Positions 7,901 through 15,500 of a stretch of 64,000 bases of DNA are shown in pieces. The notes below the pieces were generated by a model. The model was not told where the DNA came from. It saw nothing but the letters and a program-made list of their open reading frames with translations, and made no database searches. Both the position numbers and the translations under genes were made by a program. Each line of letters begins with the position of its first letter. The first letter of the stretch is position 1. Source of the stretch: Arthrobacter sp. zg-Y1110. Lineage in GTDB: Bacteria > Actinomycetota > Actinomycetes > Actinomycetales > Micrococcaceae. The stretch is taken from positions 248,001 through 312,000 of the forward strand of contig NZ_CP104273.1 of the NCBI RefSeq assembly GCF_025244865.1, read 5' to 3'.

Positions 7901-9468
7901 CCCAGAAGCTCTGGGACTTCATCTCCGGTGCCGCCTCCTATCTGTTCAACGCCTCCCACTCGGCTGCCTACGGCATGCTCGCCTACTACACCGCATATCT
8001 GAAGGCCGGCTGGCCCGTGGAATACGCTGCGGCGATCCTGGCCGTGGCCGACAAGGACGACAAGCGCCAGACCGCCCTCACGTCACTGCGTGAGGACGGC
8101 ATCCAGGTCATGGCTCCGGACGTGAACCTTGCCATGGCACGCACCGCCCCCGTCGGCGGCGCCGTGGCCATCGGGCTCAGCGAGGTCAAGGGTGTCGGCG
8201 ACGCCGGCCAGTACATCGTGGCCGAGCGTGAAGCGAACGGTCCGTTCAAGGACATGGCCGACCTGCTCAAGCGCGTCCGGGTCCCTGCCGACAACGGCAC
8301 AGGATTCAGCCGCATCCCGGTCAGCGCAGTGCAGGCGCTCATCGAGGCCGGTGCACTGGACGGCTTCGGGCCGCGGCTTGGGCAGATCATGGTGCTGCGT
8401 GCGGCCCGCACGGGCGGCCAGGAACCTCTGGATGCTGAATGGTCGGACGTGGAGTGCTCGGCACGCCAGCGTGCACGGATCGGCACCAGCCTGGGTATCC
8501 ACCCGCTGAACTCCCTCAAGGATGAGCTCAAGGCTTGGAAGGCACCGGGCGGCGGCCGCGTCACCCCGCTGCACCGGATCGCGGACGGCAACGGCGAACC
8601 CGTGCTGACCGTCGGCGTCATCTCCTCCTGGGAGGAAAAGGGTTACTCCGGCGGACGCCGGGCCAACTTCTCCCTCGAATCATCCAAGACCACCCTCAAC
8701 GGGGTCATCTGGGACTTCTCCCTCTCCCGGCTTCGTCGCCAGGGAATCGTCCCGAAGGTCGGCGACGTCGTAGCTGTCTCCGGCAAGGTCAACGTCCGGG
8801 TCACCGTCATCGGCGACGAGGAAGCCGAAACCCAGGAAACCATTACCACCAAGGAGCTTTCCATCAACGAAGTATGGCCCATCGACTCGGGCACGGAACC
8901 TGAAATCACGCTGCCCGCCCCGGTGATCGACTTCGCTGCCAAGTACCGCCAGCTGCGCTCCGGCCCCGCACCGGAACCGGAACGCCGCCGCAAAGCAGAC
9001 ACGAAGGACGCAGCCCCGGCTGCAGCTCCCTCCCCCTCTGCCGAACGTGCAGCTGAGGCTCCTGTCCTGGCGCCGGTGGTCTCCATCCGTGAGCACCGTG
9101 AACGCAAGGGCGGGGACGTCGTGGCGATCCTCTGCGAGGAGTACGAATCCTCAATGGTCGGGGAGGTCCTCTTCGGCAACACTGCAGTGCTCAAGAGCCA
9201 CGCCACCGAGGGGCTGCCCGGTGACACTTCCACCGAGGCCGGCCAGATCTACCGCTGCCAGCCGGCATCCGGGGAAACGATCTTCATGGTCACCGAGGGC
9301 GGGACCGTGGATCCGGCCGAAGCTGCAGAGTATGCCCGCGACGCCGACGAATCCGAGTGGGAGACGATCCGCAGCGAGAAGTCCAAGCTCAAGTACGTCT
9401 GGTCCCGCCTGAAGACGGACATCGCGTCCGCCGCGGCGGCCACGGACGAGCAGCGCCTGGCCGGCTGA
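4975..9468 (+). CDS. dnaE: DNA polymerase III alpha subunit
   Basis: 1497-residue replicative C-family polymerase. The PHP domain is intact (HLHNHT at residues 14-19, AITDHG, TNDCHY). The palm has GVGRGSAAG, PDIDVDF (residues 565-571; three Asp kept) and the third catalytic Asp773 in KMDILGL. The finger motif RKAMGKKK and FNASHSAAYG are present, followed by an HhH-like region and an OB-like segment around residues 1210-1270, then a low-complexity Ala/Pro linker and an extra C-terminal domain. It is about 300 residues longer than typical DnaE, partly from a charged insertion around residues 180-255. GTG 4975 follows AGGAG. It would extend the element's own DNA, presumably with the host clamp, since no clamp gene is visible. 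Confidence 0.95.
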   Translation: MTDEPQPDGSGFVHLHNHTENSQLDGLTRVKSVARTAAALGQKALAITDHGSLAAAWKFQKYCLEAGIKPIIGNEMYMAIGNRFERNFETVANDDANASDADEGKEKSKRYMHLTVLARNEAGWKSLLALHNKAEDSHWYKPRIDFDLLDEHGEGLIILTGCLGGPVAGPLARAGAIDKAFEAACPEIAALLGEEDSEELADRITAAVADYASMKQRLSNAEKDTTTPAALIVQLREAVKNFTPALAEDAGDEHKQDLARIITKLPGVPVDAARLRSDARDNLDRLIGAVGREHVFIEVMHHGIKAETHAFRELRILSEETGIPLVATNDCHYEHAGDAKAHDGFLAVGVKRSLDDPKRFKFNGTPDYYLKSEQEMLDVLGNLKNKKAAAAWRQAVANSVMVADLCDDKVIPDPKMRLPKFPVPAGFDSERAYLHHLVKEGAVERYGTDPETGKRRPLPAEVKERLRMEEDIICDMGFPAYFLIVWDMIAWARSDYTPQDWVDLHAGKPVDDATRTRKKPIVVGVGRGSAAGAATSYCMKIVGVDPLENHLLFERFLEPGRAGMPDIDVDFEAARRNEVFVFVGVRWGKDRVAHIGTFGMALSKAAVKDAARILKPSEPAPEVFAAAKAARAAGDSKRAASITAEAYAKINRRAADIQRLGNKLSDLIPSAGGKAYSFAQLDDASDNSSEAFRNLVAESGQDAQDILDLARAFEGVTKTESIHACGFIISPEPLDDIVPMRWKSHAATADPEAPRVICWDGPDCEEIGLLKMDILGLTNLDIASTALDFTARTTGNRFTMEEIPHPNTKGNAIVQGAYNLLAQGRTGGVFQMESGGMIRTAQEVEPETLDDISAIVALFRPGPLKAGMHTSYARRKAGLEPVSYTDFTHDPVETEWIDGVLGGTYGMAIYQETIMRLSTVVSGFNAAQRSRLRKAMGKKKQSEMDACLTMWTEGATQEFRDEDGNVISPVFSAVTAQKLWDFISGAASYLFNASHSAAYGMLAYYTAYLKAGWPVEYAAAILAVADKDDKRQTALTSLREDGIQVMAPDVNLAMARTAPVGGAVAIGLSEVKGVGDAGQYIVAEREANGPFKDMADLLKRVRVPADNGTGFSRIPVSAVQALIEAGALDGFGPRLGQIMVLRAARTGGQEPLDAEWSDVECSARQRARIGTSLGIHPLNSLKDELKAWKAPGGGRVTPLHRIADGNGEPVLTVGVISSWEEKGYSGGRRANFSLESSKTTLNGVIWDFSLSRLRRQGIVPKVGDVVAVSGKVNVRVTVIGDEEAETQETITTKELSINEVWPIDSGTEPEITLPAPVIDFAAKYRQLRSGPAPEPERRRKADTKDAAPAAAPSPSAERAAEAPVLAPVVSIREHRERKGGDVVAILCEEYESSMVGEVLFGNTAVLKSHATEGLPGDTSTEAGQIYRCQPASGETIFMVTEGGTVDPAEAAEYARDADESEWETIRSEKSKLKYVWSRLKTDIASAAAATDEQRLAG

Positions 9469-9496
9469 CAGGCCCCTGCGCACAGACCTTCACGTT

Positions 9497-9509
9497 GCCG
9501 CACACATAG
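9497..9509 (+). promoter_or_regulatory. Family B promoter upstream of 9614 gene
   Basis: GCCGCACACATAG followed by ATG seven bases after the T. That ATG opens an 82-codon frame overlapping the better-supported gene at 9614 in another frame; it may be a leader ORF, or the site may simply give a leader of about 100 nt. Confidence 0.6.
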
Positions 9510-9613
9510 GTGAATGAGAGGTCCGGGACAACCCGGACCGCACAGACACAGATGCGAAGGACCCGGACCGGGAACACCGGCCGGGTCCGGCGCCGACACG
9601 AAGGAAGACCCCG

Positions 9614-9919
9614 ATGACCTCCGCCGATGGATCCAAGCAGGCACACGCAGACACGCAGCCGCAGGCAGACACCCTCCTTGCTGCACTTGCTGCGATGGAG
9701 TGCTTCCAGCAGCGCGACTTCACCGCGATGGACGCAATCGTCGACTGCACCGATCCCCGTGAGCTGGTCATGGGCCTTCTGGACGTCTCCCTCATCCTCA
9801 CCGACTTCCTGGCCACTGCAACGCAGACATCCAAGGAAGACATCGTGGCCAAGGTCCGTGAGGACATCCTCACCCTCGTGAACAACGGCCGTCTCGGCGC
9901 AGGCGTCAGCCGCATCTGA
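9614..9919 (+). CDS. Small helical protein between dnaE and ssb
   Basis: 101 residues, predicted mostly alpha-helical and acidic, with no membrane segment or known motif. The start ATG has GAAGGAAG about nine bases upstream. Its place between dnaE and ssb suggests a replication accessory role, which is inference only. Confidence 0.7.
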   Translation: MTSADGSKQAHADTQPQADTLLAALAAMECFQQRDFTAMDAIVDCTDPRELVMGLLDVSLILTDFLATATQTSKEDIVAKVREDILTLVNNGRLGAGVSRI

Positions 9920-9941
9920 TCCCAAAGATTTTCCTGGTGGC

Positions 9942-9973
9942 GGTGAGAGTTCTCCCTCATGCCGCACACATAG
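9942..9973 (+). promoter_or_regulatory. Family B promoter P1 of ssb
   Basis: Textbook copy: GGTGAGAG at 9942-9949, 11 bases, GCCGCACACATAG at 9961-9973. No start codon at the leaderless position, so it gives a long leader that passes through the second promoter. Confidence 0.75.
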
Positions 9974-10040
9974 GAAGTAAGGAAGGGAAGCCTCCGTTTT
10001 AGGCCCCCGACCAGCAGTACCAGGCGTCGCCTGCGGAACC

Positions 10041-10073
10041 TGACAGCCGTCAGCTCCCGGCACGCATAGAAAC
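10041..10073 (+). promoter_or_regulatory. Family A promoter P2 of ssb
   Basis: TGACAG, CCGTCAG, ten bases, CGCATAGAAAC. Together with P1 it gives ssb two promoters of different families, which implies dual control. Confidence 0.7.
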
Positions 10074-10136
10074 AAACAGACCCGGAACCACCTCCGGTTC
10101 TGACACAGCCCCTATGGGCCGACGAAAGGCACCACC

Positions 10137-10637
10137 TTGTACAACCTCCCCTTCACCGGCAACCTGGTCACCGATCTCAAGCTGATCACCGAAACCAAGT
10201 CCGGCACCCCGCGCCTGAACTTCAAGGTCGCCATCAACGAGAACCCGGGCGGCGACCGCGACAAGGAAGTTACCCACTTCATCCCGTTCACCGCTTTCGG
10301 CTCCACCGCCGAGAACATGGCCGCTTCCCTGAAGAAGGGCCAGCGCGTGACCGTGATTGCCCGCCTGAAGACCTACGACAAGGAAGTCCAGATCGACGGC
10401 GAGGACAAGTCCATCACCATGATCGGCTTCACCGCCCAGGAAGTCGGCCCGGCACTGCGCTGGCAGACTGCCGAGGTCTCCAAGGCCGGTGGCGGCGCAC
10501 GCAAGACGGTCGATTCCTTCGCTGACGAGGAAGAGTCCGAAACTCCGGCCGCAAAGCCTGCCGCCAAGAAGGCTCCGGCCAAGCCGAAGGCCAAGCCCGT
10601 CGCCGAAGACAACGACGATGATGACGACGACTTCTAG
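10137..10637 (+). CDS. ssb: Single-stranded DNA-binding protein
   Basis: 166-residue SSB: one OB fold (residues 1-110, with FNFKVAI- and FTAFG-like strands) and a disordered Ala/Lys/Pro linker ending in an acidic tip DDDDDF, the usual docking site for replication partners. The TTG start at 10137 has GAAAGG nine bases upstream and gives the normal SSB N-terminus. Two tandem element promoters precede it and a strong terminator follows. Confidence 0.93.
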   Translation: MYNLPFTGNLVTDLKLITETKSGTPRLNFKVAINENPGGDRDKEVTHFIPFTAFGSTAENMAASLKKGQRVTVIARLKTYDKEVQIDGEDKSITMIGFTAQEVGPALRWQTAEVSKAGGGARKTVDSFADEEESETPAAKPAAKKAPAKPKAKPVAEDNDDDDDDF

Positions 10638-10650
10638 TCCGTCATAAAGG

Positions 10651-10694
10651 AAAGCCCCGCCGGTCCCCCGTGGACTGTGCGGGGCTTTTCTTTG
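10651..10694 (+). terminator. Rho-independent terminator of ssb
   Basis: AAAGCCCCGC (10651-10660) pairs with GCGGGGCTTT (10679-10688), then a T-rich tract. Its T-tract runs straight into the next family C motif. Confidence 0.85.
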
Positions 10695-10704
10695 TCTACG
10701 CATG
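10695..10704 (+). promoter_or_regulatory. Family C motif TCTACGCATG
   Basis: Directional copy immediately after the ssb terminator and before the membrane-HNH gene. The predicted RNA start, 8-11 bases on, leaves an AAAAG-type ribosome site before ATG 10744. Confidence 0.55.
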
Positions 10705-10743
10705 TCCCCCGGTGACCCTTCCCCCCTGCCGGAAAAGAACTCG

Positions 10744-11226
10744 ATGCTCCACGTCCCAGCCGTAGCCATGCCCGACCCGGGCAGCTTCACGTTCGACATT
10801 CAGGGCGTGCTCCACGGGGTCCTGGACGCCGTCCCCGCCCCTGTCCTTTTCATTGCAGCGATCCTGGTTGCCTTCGGCATCCTCAGCGCGCTCTCGCGCA
10901 GGCGTCCCGGCCCGAAGGATCCCACACGGCTCTTCTCCGCCAGCCAGCGCCGCGAAGGTTTTGACCGCGCCGGCGGACAATGCGAGCTGGGCACCATGTT
11001 CAGGCGATGCCGGCGGCCGGCCCATCATGGAGATCACTGGTACCCGTGGTCCAAGGGCGGATCCACCTCCATGGCGAACTTCGTTGCGGCCTGCGTGAAG
11101 TGCAACCTTTCCAAGGGGGCGAAGGTCCCCGGTGCGTGGGAGACGATGCGCCTGGAATCCCGGCGCCGCAAATACTTCGCCGCAGGCCTGAACACCAAAG
11201 CCGGAGAGCGGTTCAGCCAGCGATGA
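10744..11226 (+). CDS. Membrane-anchored HNH endonuclease
   Basis: 160 residues. A hydrophobic helix at about 31-50 followed by Arg-rich residues (inside-positive), then an HNH domain: a cysteine in GGQCE, HHGDHWYPWSKGG, a conserved Asn, then CVKCNLSK, giving the H-D-H...N...CxxCN signature with two zinc cysteine pairs. The catalytic domain is predicted to be cytoplasmic. ATG 10744 was chosen because an in-frame ATG at 10702 lies inside the promoter motif. The stop overlaps the next gene (ATGA). Placed beside the transfer genes it could process DNA at the membrane or defend against incoming DNA; neither is shown. Confidence 0.75.
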   Translation: MLHVPAVAMPDPGSFTFDIQGVLHGVLDAVPAPVLFIAAILVAFGILSALSRRRPGPKDPTRLFSASQRREGFDRAGGQCELGTMFRRCRRPAHHGDHWYPWSKGGSTSMANFVAACVKCNLSKGAKVPGAWETMRLESRRRKYFAAGLNTKAGERFSQR

Positions 11227-11549
11227 CCCGCCTGCCCGCCCACGGCCAGCTGTGGCAGGTGACCGGCCCGTCCGGTTACGGCATCTACCTCGGTGACGGC
11301 TACTGGAACGTCCTCGTCCGCTCCGGCGGGGAATACACGCTCACGGACACCCTCTCCCCCTGCCCTGTCCGCCTCGAAGAACTCCAGCCTGCAGGCATGA
11401 CGTGGGCCGATCAGTTCGACACGCTGGCAGCGGCCGGCGGGCTGGGAATCACCTGGGCTGATGAAGTGCGCCGCTACCGCGCCCAGGGACTGGCCGTAAC
11501 TGTGCCCCCGCCATGCCCCCGGGCGCCTCTGGAGCCCCGGGACCGGTAA
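11223..11549 (+). CDS. Hypothetical protein, 108 aa
   Basis: Starts in an ATGA overlap with the HNH gene stop, so it is probably coupled to it. Soluble, Trp/Gly-rich N-terminal half (QLWQVTGPSGYG), no motif recognised. It might be an immunity or accessory partner of the membrane HNH protein; this rests on gene order only. Confidence 0.65.
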   Translation: MTRLPAHGQLWQVTGPSGYGIYLGDGYWNVLVRSGGEYTLTDTLSPCPVRLEELQPAGMTWADQFDTLAAAGGLGITWADEVRRYRAQGLAVTVPPPCPRAPLEPRDR

Positions 11550-11550
11550 A

Positions 11551-11560
11551 TCTGCGCATG
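11551..11560 (+). promoter_or_regulatory. Family C motif TCTGCGCATG
   Basis: ATG 11570 lies 11 bases after the T of CGCAT, the same spacing as family A genes. This decides the start of the hydrolase gene over upstream in-frame codons. Confidence 0.55.
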
Positions 11561-11569
11561 TCCCCTGGC

Positions 11570-13867
11570 ATGAGCACACCTGACCCCCAGCATCCGAATC
11601 CTTCCGGAGCACCCACCAACGCCGATCAGGCCAAAGCCGACGGAATGCAGGCTGCCCTCCTTGTCGCCAAGGGCGCAGCTACCGGCGGTGCTGCTGGTGC
11701 TGCGAAGGGTGTGGCCGAAGCCGCCCTGAAGACCAAGACGGGCCGCAAGGGCATCATGTTTGCCGCCCTCATCCCTGTCGTGGCCATCCTGATTGTCACC
11801 GTGATGATCATTTCGATGCTCAACACCGGGTCCAACGACAACAGTGCGGTGAACGCCGGCCACGCGTCTTCGGCAATCCAGGCAGGCATGAGCGATGTAG
11901 CCGACGAAGACAAGTTTGCGACCATCAGTGACTCCGCCGAGAAGTACGCCGTCAGGTGGGAGGTCATGGCAGCCATTGCCACCATGGCCGAGAACCGCAC
12001 CGCGGGCAAGGGTGTCGGCCCCTACGGCATCGACATGGACAAGGTCGACGGAGGTATCTCCGAAGAGGACGCAGGGGACCTCACCAAGGCAGGCAACTAC
12101 CTCGCCTCCAAGCTCTCCGATGCCAGCGAGCTGACGGTCGACACCCTGGACAACCCCGCCCTGGACGCAGGTGTGATGGACGTCCGCGGCACCGACACGG
12201 ACGGGCCCGGACGCAAGCTCTCCGAAGAGGACGAAATGCTGGCGGCCCACGACGCCGTCAAGGAGCAGTACCTCATCGCCCTGAGGACGCTTCCCATCAA
12301 GGGCAACCCTGACATCTCGGAGAAGATCTTCGACCTCGCCTACACCTGGGCCACCGGGCAGACCCAGCAGTGCACGACGGAGCCGGTGAAGCTCGGCGGA
12401 CAGACGAGCGTTGAGCTGAACGAGAAGCAGAAGCTGATCGCCCAGCAGATCATCAACCAGGTCGCAAAGAAGGGCATGTCCGAGCAGGCAGCCGTCATCG
12501 CCCTGGCTACCGCCATGCAGGAGAGCACCCTGCGCAACTGGTGGAACATCAGGGTTCCGGGATCCGAAGCCCTGACCGATGACAAGACCGCCAAGGGCCA
12601 GGACGGCTACTCGGTAGGCCCGTTCCAGCAGCAGGTGAACGGCAACCAGTACTCCTGGGGCACCGTCGAAGACGCCATGAACATCGGCAAGTCCGCCGAC
12701 ATGTTCCTGGAACGCCTCAAGACCATCCCCGACTGGGAGACCATGCCGGTCAGCAACGCCGCCCAGGCCGTGCAGGTTTCCGCCTTCCCTGATGCCTACG
12801 CCAAATGGGAGGACATGGCCCGCCAGCTGGTGAAGGACCTGAAGCCCACCGGCGGTTCCTTCAAGGATCCTCACGAAGACAGCGACGAGGGAGCCGGCAC
12901 CCCGAACAAGCTGGTGGTCAACCCCGATGCCCACCCCAACACCCGGGCTGTCGAGGCCGCCATCAAGGACAAGTACGCCGACGGGGTCGAAACCTTCTAT
13001 GACCTCGGCGGAACCCTGGACCACCTCACCGGCCGGGCCGTGGACGTGATGATCAGGGACTACCAGTCCCCTGCCGGCGACAAGGCCGGGGACACCATTG
13101 CCGACTTCCTCATCAAGAACGACGAAGCGTTCGGCATCGACTACATCATCTGGCAGGACCGCATCTGGCTCGGCCCGATCGAGGGCTGGAAGCCGTATTC
13201 CACCGGCGGCTACGGCGGCATGTACGCGGGCAACTGGAACGACACGACGCTGCATAACGACCACGTGCACGTTTCCGTCACCCAGATGCCCGGCACCGGC
13301 GGCGACTACGTCTACGAGCCCGTTGAAGGTGCCGGCCCGGCCTGTGCCACCGGCGGCGCGCACGGCATCGCAGTCGGCGACGGCGGCGAGGGCGATGACT
13401 ATCCGTACAAGAACCCGGTGGGCGACTGCGCCTGGTGCGAAGGGTCCGCGGATCCCGGCGCCGACCCGTGGAGCCTGTACAAGCGTGAATGCGTATCCTT
13501 CGTGGCCTGGCGCATGAACCAGCAGATGGGCTGGGAGAAGGGTCAGGACTACCCGTTCACGCCGTCCAAGATGGGCGTGGCTCTGTTCGGGAACGCAGCG
13601 GAGTGGAGCTCGAACCTCGCCGGCGCCGGATACGTCACTGACGACATCCCCAAGGCCGGTGCCATCGCCTGGTGGGGCCCGGGATGGCAGGACACCATCT
13701 TCACCGGCTACGCAGGGCATGTGGCAGTTGTGAAGGAAGTGCACGATGACGGTACGGTCACCATCGAGCAGTACAACGCGGCACCCAAGGAGCACGCGTA
13801 CTCGGTGCAGCGGATCAATGCCACAGCAGTCCAGGGCTACATCCACGTAGCCGACACCGACAAGTAG
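11570..13867 (+). CDS. Conjugative cell-wall hydrolase (SLT-like + CHAP)
   Basis: 765 residues, type II membrane topology: basic cytoplasmic N-terminus, transmembrane helix about 60-85, large exterior. Two lysozyme/SLT-like regions: one near residues 125-160 with GPYGID, one near 295-400 containing AMQEST and SVGPFQQ. A third region about 455-580 (LTGRAVDVM, HNDHVHVS) resembles M15/extensin-type peptidase-like domains. The C-terminal CHAP domain (ECVSFVAWRM about 639-648, GHVAVVKEV near 717) has the Cys/His pair. It should open peptidoglycan for the T4SS channel, as VirB1/TcpG-type proteins do. A VirB8-like gene follows. Confidence 0.85.
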   Translation: MSTPDPQHPNPSGAPTNADQAKADGMQAALLVAKGAATGGAAGAAKGVAEAALKTKTGRKGIMFAALIPVVAILIVTVMIISMLNTGSNDNSAVNAGHASSAIQAGMSDVADEDKFATISDSAEKYAVRWEVMAAIATMAENRTAGKGVGPYGIDMDKVDGGISEEDAGDLTKAGNYLASKLSDASELTVDTLDNPALDAGVMDVRGTDTDGPGRKLSEEDEMLAAHDAVKEQYLIALRTLPIKGNPDISEKIFDLAYTWATGQTQQCTTEPVKLGGQTSVELNEKQKLIAQQIINQVAKKGMSEQAAVIALATAMQESTLRNWWNIRVPGSEALTDDKTAKGQDGYSVGPFQQQVNGNQYSWGTVEDAMNIGKSADMFLERLKTIPDWETMPVSNAAQAVQVSAFPDAYAKWEDMARQLVKDLKPTGGSFKDPHEDSDEGAGTPNKLVVNPDAHPNTRAVEAAIKDKYADGVETFYDLGGTLDHLTGRAVDVMIRDYQSPAGDKAGDTIADFLIKNDEAFGIDYIIWQDRIWLGPIEGWKPYSTGGYGGMYAGNWNDTTLHNDHVHVSVTQMPGTGGDYVYEPVEGAGPACATGGAHGIAVGDGGEGDDYPYKNPVGDCAWCEGSADPGADPWSLYKRECVSFVAWRMNQQMGWEKGQDYPFTPSKMGVALFGNAAEWSSNLAGAGYVTDDIPKAGAIAWWGPGWQDTIFTGYAGHVAVVKEVHDDGTVTIEQYNAAPKEHAYSVQRINATAVQGYIHVADTDK

Positions 13868-13872
13868 AACCC

Positions 13873-13913
13873 GCGGGCTGCAGGCTCGGAGCACCCCTCC
13901 CCCTGCAGCCCGC
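13873..13913 (+). terminator. Perfect 12-bp hairpin without T-tract
   Basis: GCGGGCTGCAGG (13873-13884) pairs with 13902-13913. No T-run follows, so it is more likely an attenuator or processing hairpin between the hydrolase and VirB8-like genes than a full terminator. Confidence 0.5.
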
Positions 13914-13945
13914 CCTCGAACCATCTGAACTAAGGAAGAAGATCC

Positions 13946-14590
13946 ATGGCTGAAAGCCCGCAGAGCCCCGTTCTCACATTCATCAAGGAGAAGGCCCTGA
14001 TCATTGCCGTGGTAATCCTGATCGCCGCCGCGGCCGTCTATATCGGCGTCACCCGTACCGGGGACAGTGATGAAACAGCCACGGTCCAGCCGACTGCTGC
14101 TCCGACTGCAGTCCTTGGCGGCGGGCCTGAGGGCCCCACAGCCTCACCGACGGGTTCCGGGAGCCCGGAGGCCACGGAAGGCGCTCAGGACGGCACAGGA
14201 GGCCCGGATGTCAGCACTCCGCAGCCTTCAGAGACCCCGGAACTGGAGATCCACGTAGGAAACAACCAGCAGGCCATCGAAGAGACGGACTGGCGGGTCA
14301 ACGCCGATGCCTTCTCCGAGGCCTGGGCCAACCCCGAGGGCGGCAAGGAAGCGTGGCTCAAGCGGCTGCGCCCCTACGTCACCGATGAGCTGTACAAGAG
14401 TTTCGGGTACACCGACATCCGCAACATCCCCTCTGACACACTGCGGTCCAACTCCCCCATGGAAGAAGGCGGCGGCACCCTCAGCTTCCAGGCCATCTAC
14501 GCCGACGGCGGCAACCGCTTCAACGGCCTGATGCAGATCCAGCCCGACGGAACCTGGCTCATGTCCACGATCGGTCCCGGAGAAGGATAA
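13946..14590 (+). CDS. VirB8/TcpC-like transfer protein
   Basis: 214 residues: short cytoplasmic N-terminus, transmembrane helix 17-35, Pro/Thr/Gly-rich linker about 45-95, then a soluble domain (about 100-214) with the helix-strand character of the NTF2-like fold of VirB8/TcpC proteins (FSEAW, LKRLRPYVTDELY, then strands). AAGGAAGAAG precedes ATG 13946. It probably builds the inner-membrane scaffold of the T4SS. A second, larger protein of the same type lies at 38797-39867. Confidence 0.6.
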   Translation: MAESPQSPVLTFIKEKALIIAVVILIAAAAVYIGVTRTGDSDETATVQPTAAPTAVLGGGPEGPTASPTGSGSPEATEGAQDGTGGPDVSTPQPSETPELEIHVGNNQQAIEETDWRVNADAFSEAWANPEGGKEAWLKRLRPYVTDELYKSFGYTDIRNIPSDTLRSNSPMEEGGGTLSFQAIYADGGNRFNGLMQIQPDGTWLMSTIGPGEG

Positions 14591-14619
14591 GCAGAGCCGC
14601 ACCTGCTCAGGCAGCAAAG

Positions 14620-14649
14620 AAGGGCCCCGCCACATCGGCGGGGCCCTTC
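14620..14649 (+). terminator. Bidirectional terminator hairpin
   Basis: AAGGGCCCCGCC pairs with GGCGGGGCCCTT across a five-base loop. It lies between convergent genes and can serve both. Confidence 0.75.
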
Positions 14650-14672
14650 CTGTTATCCGGGGAGATGAACGG

Positions 14673-15386
14673 CTAGTAGGTCATCTCGACACGCTGGTGA
14701 ACCAGGTTCTCGTTGATCCGCTCGAGGTATTCCAGGGCCTCCTGGACCTCCGGGTTCGGCTTCGGCGGGAAAATGGAATCCATTGCATGGCCTACCTTGG
14801 ACAGGCGGTACTTATCCTCGATCTGATCGACAGTAAGAGTCTCATCGAAGAGCTCAACCTGGTGCCGGAGAACCTTCTCCATCTCCTCAGGGAACTTGGA
14901 GACGTGAGGGCGATGCCGGCGCATCTGTGCTGCCCGTACGAGCTGCCTGACGTCATAAGCTCCGAGCTGGTTCGGGTGTTCTGCGTAGATCTGCGGCTTG
15001 ATGGCTGTCTGGCGGGCGTCGAACTCTTCCTGGTACCGCGCCTGCAGCCTCTCCAGATCCTTGCCGGGCCGCTTGGGCGGCGCATTTCGCTCGTCAGCCT
15101 TCCAAGCCTTCGACCAGGCAGTCATCTCCTCGTCGATACGCTCAACGATTTCGTTGTTCCGGAAGACCGCGTACTCAGAGACCACCTGGTCGATGACGAC
15201 ATCCGGGACGTCAATCCTGGACCAGAAGTCGATGCAATGGTCCGCTGTCGCTGATGGGGAGGGTTTGAGGAAGGTTCCGTCACCCCGGTCAAAGAGCCGG
15301 ACCGGAGACTCCGAGTGGGTTGTTGAGGCAAACTGCCCGCCGGCGGGGATCCCGGCCGGCTGCCGCGAGGCGAATTCGGTGGTCAT
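14673..15386 (-). CDS. GGQFA-motif protein of unknown function
   Basis: 237 residues. The first 27 carry the block PAGIPAGGQFASTTHSE, which recurs in the two proteins at 19608 and 20042 although the rest of the sequences are unrelated. The remainder is charged and helical (likely coiled regions near residues 80-130 and 200-237) with no membrane segment. AAGGAG lies 11 bases ahead of ATG 15386. The shared N-terminal block may be a targeting or secretion tag; this is a hypothesis. Confidence 0.65.
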   Translation of the reverse strand: MTTEFASRQPAGIPAGGQFASTTHSESPVRLFDRGDGTFLKPSPSATADHCIDFWSRIDVPDVVIDQVVSEYAVFRNNEIVERIDEEMTAWSKAWKADERNAPPKRPGKDLERLQARYQEEFDARQTAIKPQIYAEHPNQLGAYDVRQLVRAAQMRRHRPHVSKFPEEMEKVLRHQVELFDETLTVDQIEDKYRLSKVGHAMDSIFPPKPNPEVQEALEYLERINENLVHQRVEMTY

Positions 15387-15449
15387 GAGGTGTGCGGCTC
15401 CTTAGCTGCGTGGTGCTGATGTTGCTGATGGGGTGCTTGGTGTGAGTTT

Positions 15450-15488
15450 AAGGGGCAGGCGACGCGATTGACGCATCGCCTGCCCCTT
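15450..15488 (-). terminator. 17-bp hairpin after the VirB6-like gene
   Basis: AAGGGGCAGGCGACGCG pairs with 15472-15488 (one mismatch). A strong stem with little U-tract; it probably ends or attenuates the 19.5-15.5 kb minus-strand transfer operon. Confidence 0.65.
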
Positions 15489-15500
15489 ACCTGTGTGCGG

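Noticed and set aside
4951..7959. 1002-codon open frame antisense to dnaE
   Set aside because: GC-rich shadow of the real gene; composition (His/Gly/Val-rich) and lack of motif or ribosome site argue against coding.
9514..9762. 82-codon frame starting at the family B leaderless position
   Set aside because: Pro/Gly/Arg-rich and overlaps the better-supported gene at 9614 in another frame; kept only as a possible leader.
11474..13924. 816-codon frame opposite the cell-wall hydrolase
   Set aside because: Antisense shadow; the plus-strand product has clear domains.
14673..15386. GGQFA proteins as ADP-ribosyltransferases or toxins
   Set aside because: No catalytic motif visible; only the N-terminal block is shared.
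15389..15398. GCCGCACAC before the 14673-15386 gene
   Set aside because: Lacks the AT(A)G end and lies only a few bases from the ATG; no upstream box. The gene has AAGGAG instead.
15489..15500. GCCGCACACAGG just after the VirB6-like stop
   Set aside because: No upstream box, and a strong hairpin follows immediately; not counted as a promoter.
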